Shown here: piece after piece, positions 14,462 to 15,893 of the stretch
How the letters are laid out: every line of letters starts with the position of its first letter
How positions within the stretch are numbered: the first letter of the stretch is position 1
Assembly (NCBI GenBank): GCA_017418765.1
Contig: JAFOMV010000093.1
Location: forward strand, 1 to 15,893
Direction of reading: 5' to 3'
DNA from: Ruminococcus sp.
GTDB taxonomy: Bacteria; Bacillota_A; Clostridia; Oscillospirales; Ruminococcaceae
DNA: 15,893 bases
Program-made: the position numbers and the translations under genes
Notes under the pieces: generated by a model
Databases searched by the model: none
Told to the model about the DNA's origin: nothing
What the model saw: only the letters and a program-made list of their open reading frames with translations

Positions 14462-14914
14462 TCATTTTCTTCTTGTACCGTTTTTTCTGTCAGTGCTTCT
14501 TTTAAGGTCACACATACGCTCCTCGCTTGCCTGTTTGAAGTGCGACATCATGTCTTCAAAGGTCATTTCCGAAGGCGGTGTCTGCTTCTTAGGCTCCCAG
14601 ATATTAGGCTTCGGGCGGTTTTCTCTGCGTTCGCCTCCGCCTCTGCGCTGCTTCTGCTGAGGTGCCTGATCCCCATTTTCAGCTGCTTTTTTGATAGAAA
14701 GGCTTACCTTTCCCGCTTCGTTGATACCTATGACCTTGACCTTGACCTCCTGATTTTCAGTGAGGTGGTCACGTATTTCGTTTACATAGGTATTGGCTAT
14801 CTCGGAAATATGCACCATACCGCTGCCGCCGCCTTCAATATCAACGAAAGCACCGTACTGTGTTATCCCCTTGACCTTGCCGTTGTAGATCTTACCAATT
14901 TCCAGTTGCTGCAT
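14462..14914 (-). CDS. yabR: S1-domain RNA-binding protein, YabR-like
   Basis: This 150-residue protein has one S1 RNA-binding fold at about 5-75: IGKIYNGKVKGITQYGAFVD, then GGGSGMVHISEIA (28-40), then EVKVKVIGIN and GKVSLSIKKA. These are the standard five-strand landmarks. The rest (80-150) is a low-complexity basic region (QQKQRRGGGERRENRPKPN), then a short PSEMTFEDMMSHFKQASEE helix, common in the Firmicutes YabR-like group. It probably binds RNA or ribosomes in the cytoplasm; its exact role is not established. The gene follows divIC as yabR does in Bacillus, which supports the name. AAGGAG lies 12 bases before the ATG, which is longer than ideal. A strong terminator follows immediately. 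Confidence 0.85.
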   Translation of the reverse strand: MQQLEIGKIYNGKVKGITQYGAFVDIEGGGSGMVHISEIANTYVNEIRDHLTENQEVKVKVIGINEAGKVSLSIKKAAENGDQAPQQKQRRGGGERRENRPKPNIWEPKKQTPPSEMTFEDMMSHFKQASEERMCDLKRSTDRKNGTRRK

Positions 14915-14958
14915 AAATTATATAAACTCCTTTTTAAAGGCCTGCGGTGCAAGCCTGA

Positions 14959-15267
14959 TTAGTCTCTTGTAGTGTCGTAAAATCTGCGTTCATCGGGATA
15001 AGCGTATCCTCTTTCCTCGAGAGCGACCTTTTCCATATAGGCTTCTTTATCCTCGCTGTCGAGAACACGCTGAAGCTCGGCGTTTTCGGCCTCATAATCA
15101 TCTATTTTATTCTGAATAGCAGTGATCTGAGCCTCTTTTTCACGGCAGTCTTTTTCGGTAGTGATGAGAAGTACGGCACAGCCGATTATAACGGCGATCG
15201 CTGCAAGCCTGACGAGACCTCTGTTGAACAGGCCTTTTCTTTTACGTGGCTTTCTTTTTTTTGACAA
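14959..15267 (-). CDS. divIC: Septum formation initiator DivIC/FtsB-type
   Basis: This 102-residue bitopic membrane protein acts in the cell-division complex; DivIC/FtsB works with FtsL and DivIB/FtsQ at the septum. A very basic cytoplasmic start (SKKRKPRKRKG) precedes one helix (19-36). An extracellular coiled coil follows (about 40-72), and then AYMEKVALEERGYAYPDERRF (76-96), the conserved family end region. Length is normal. TTG at 15267 is the only start after an in-frame stop, with a weak purine-rich site (AAAGAGAAAG) before it. The gene overlaps the end of yabQ by 26 bases and has a promoter of its own within yabQ. Position after yabQ matches the order in Bacillus. Confidence 0.88.
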   Translation of the reverse strand: MSKKRKPRKRKGLFNRGLVRLAAIAVIIGCAVLLITTEKDCREKEAQITAIQNKIDDYEAENAELQRVLDSEDKEAYMEKVALEERGYAYPDERRFYDTTRD

Positions 15268-15790
15268 CGTTTTTCACGTTCTTTCTCTTTTTATTTTCTG
15301 TTTTATTATACAACAAGTTATGGGCATTTGGCAATAGTATTTCTACTTTTTTAATAGAGTTTACAATATTTTTGGAATTTCCCACAAATTTGAACCGTGC
15401 TTTTCTACGTATAAATACACAGCATTTTTTCCCGGGGAGAAGAATGAACGAAACAGCCTTTCTGACTGCGCTTGCGGTCTTTTTTACAACTGATGAGACG
15501 ATCCTGCCGGGAAGTGCTATATACAGCAAAACGCCGAGCATACTGCCTATGACGAAATAACCTCTGAGCTGACCGTGTGAACATACAGATGCAAAGGCTG
15601 TAAGGGATGTTCCCCACACTGCGAGAAAGATCACATCCTCCGCAGCTGTGAGGAATGTGTTATGACGGAATAGCGTTCTGATAGTGCGGAATACCTCATA
15701 AAAAGCGCCCAAAGCTGTTCCGAGGGCGCAGGATAGGAGAAAGAGCCATACCTCCTCGTTTACTGAGAAGAATGTTTCGGGGACTTTCAT
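15242..15790 (-). CDS. yabQ: Spore cortex biosynthesis protein YabQ
   Basis: This 182-residue membrane protein is of the YabQ family, needed in Bacillus subtilis for spore cortex formation and located in the outer forespore membrane. Helices lie at about 12-33, 48-68 and 74-93; SCALGTALGAFYEVFRTIRT (20-39) is the family hallmark. The rest is basic, with a weak amphipathic stretch at 105-119, and ends in a lysine-rich tail. The ATG overlaps the yabP stop (ATGA), as expected for translational coupling. The tail overlaps the divIC start by 26 bases and includes a run of eight A residues. A vegetative-type promoter for divIC lies within its coding sequence. Confidence 0.87.
   Translation of the reverse strand: MKVPETFFSVNEEVWLFLLSCALGTALGAFYEVFRTIRTLFRHNTFLTAAEDVIFLAVWGTSLTAFASVCSHGQLRGYFVIGSMLGVLLYIALPGRIVSSVVKKTASAVRKAVSFILLPGKKCCVFIRRKARFKFVGNSKNIVNSIKKVEILLPNAHNLLYNKTENKKRKNVKNVVKKKKAT
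15305..15334 (-). promoter_or_regulatory. Sigma-A-type promoter inside yabQ, serving divIC and yabR
   Basis: On the minus strand TTGCCA (15334-15329) and a consensus TATAAT (15310-15305) are separated by 18 bases. Predicted start near 15298 leaves about 30 bases before the divIC TTG. It would allow expression of divIC in growing cells, separate from yabP-yabQ. Confidence 0.7.
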
Positions 15791-15893
15791 CTGAAAAGCC
15801 TGCCTAAAGCTGAGATAGGGCCTTTTTTATCCTTATCGCCGTAAACTATCGCCCATATATCTCCTGTTATGGTCATATCGCCTGTTTCAACGC
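15787..15893 (-). CDS. yabP: Sporulation protein YabP, C-terminal end only
   Basis: On the minus strand the frame is open from the window edge (first full codon at 15891) to TGA at 15789-15787, giving the last 34 residues. They read VETGDMTITGDIWAIVYGD, then DKKGPISALGRLFR. The G-D-x-x-x-x-x-Y turn and the GRLFR end fit YabP/YqfC-type proteins, which are sporulation proteins of the mother cell. The stop overlaps the yabQ ATG in an ATGA, and yabP-yabQ order is conserved in spore formers. The N-terminal part is outside the window. Confidence 0.8.
   Translation of the reverse strand, partial: VETGDMTITGDIWAIVYGDKDKKGPISALGRLFR

Noticed and set aside
14423..14962. Plus-strand open frame of 179 codons opposite the yabR-like gene
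   Set aside because: It begins at the terminator and mirrors the S1 gene, which has clear domain landmarks.
15246..15560. Plus-strand open frame of 104 codons opposite yabQ
   Set aside because: The Phe/Leu-rich start is only the complement of the lysine-rich YabQ tail.

Overview
The window looks like chromosomal DNA of a Gram-positive, low-to-mid GC anaerobe of the Clostridia, most likely a Ruminococcus-like member of the Oscillospiraceae. The reasons are strong AGGAGG-type ribosome binding sites, three TTG starts, TTGAAN-17-TATAAT promoters, carbohydrate ABC permeases mixed with DUF5696/YIP1/NHL genes, and the Firmicutes block yabP-yabQ-divIC-yabR. No rRNA, tRNA, CRISPR array, transposase or phage gene is visible.

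Region 1 (1-8155, rightward) is the most interesting part. It is a tight operon cut by the left edge: the tail of a MalF-type permease, a MalG-type permease, a secreted NHL beta-propeller/TPR-like protein anchored by a C-terminal membrane helix, a YIP1-family membrane protein, a 932-residue exported DUF5696 protein, then a second MalF/MalG-type permease pair. A perfect 19-bp hairpin terminator closes it. Most junctions overlap or are under 15 bases. The two wider gaps each hold a short palindromic element that resembles dispersed intergenic repeats. No ATPase or solute-binding protein lies in the window. The set reads as a two-channel uptake system for an unknown, probably carbohydrate, substrate, with three accessory envelope proteins of unknown role.

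Region 2 (8245-10375) holds a divergent pair: a leftward lipoprotein of unknown function and a rightward XRE-type regulator fused to about six membrane helices. Both have good sigma-A promoters between them, and short ACAA(N1-2)TTGT dyads lie close to each promoter. A bidirectional terminator ends the regulator gene.

Region 3 (10379-14349, leftward) has a uridine-kinase-like P-loop kinase, then ppk1 (polyphosphate kinase with an unusual basic tail), then pssA (phosphatidylserine synthase). There are strong promoters before the kinase and before pssA. No strong terminator separates ppk1 from pssA, so some read-through is likely.

Region 4 (14436-15893, leftward) is the conserved sporulation/division block: the end of yabP, yabQ, divIC and a yabR-like S1-domain gene, closed by a strong terminator. 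A sigma-A-type promoter inside the end of yabQ would let divIC and yabR be expressed in vegetative cells independently of the sporulation genes.
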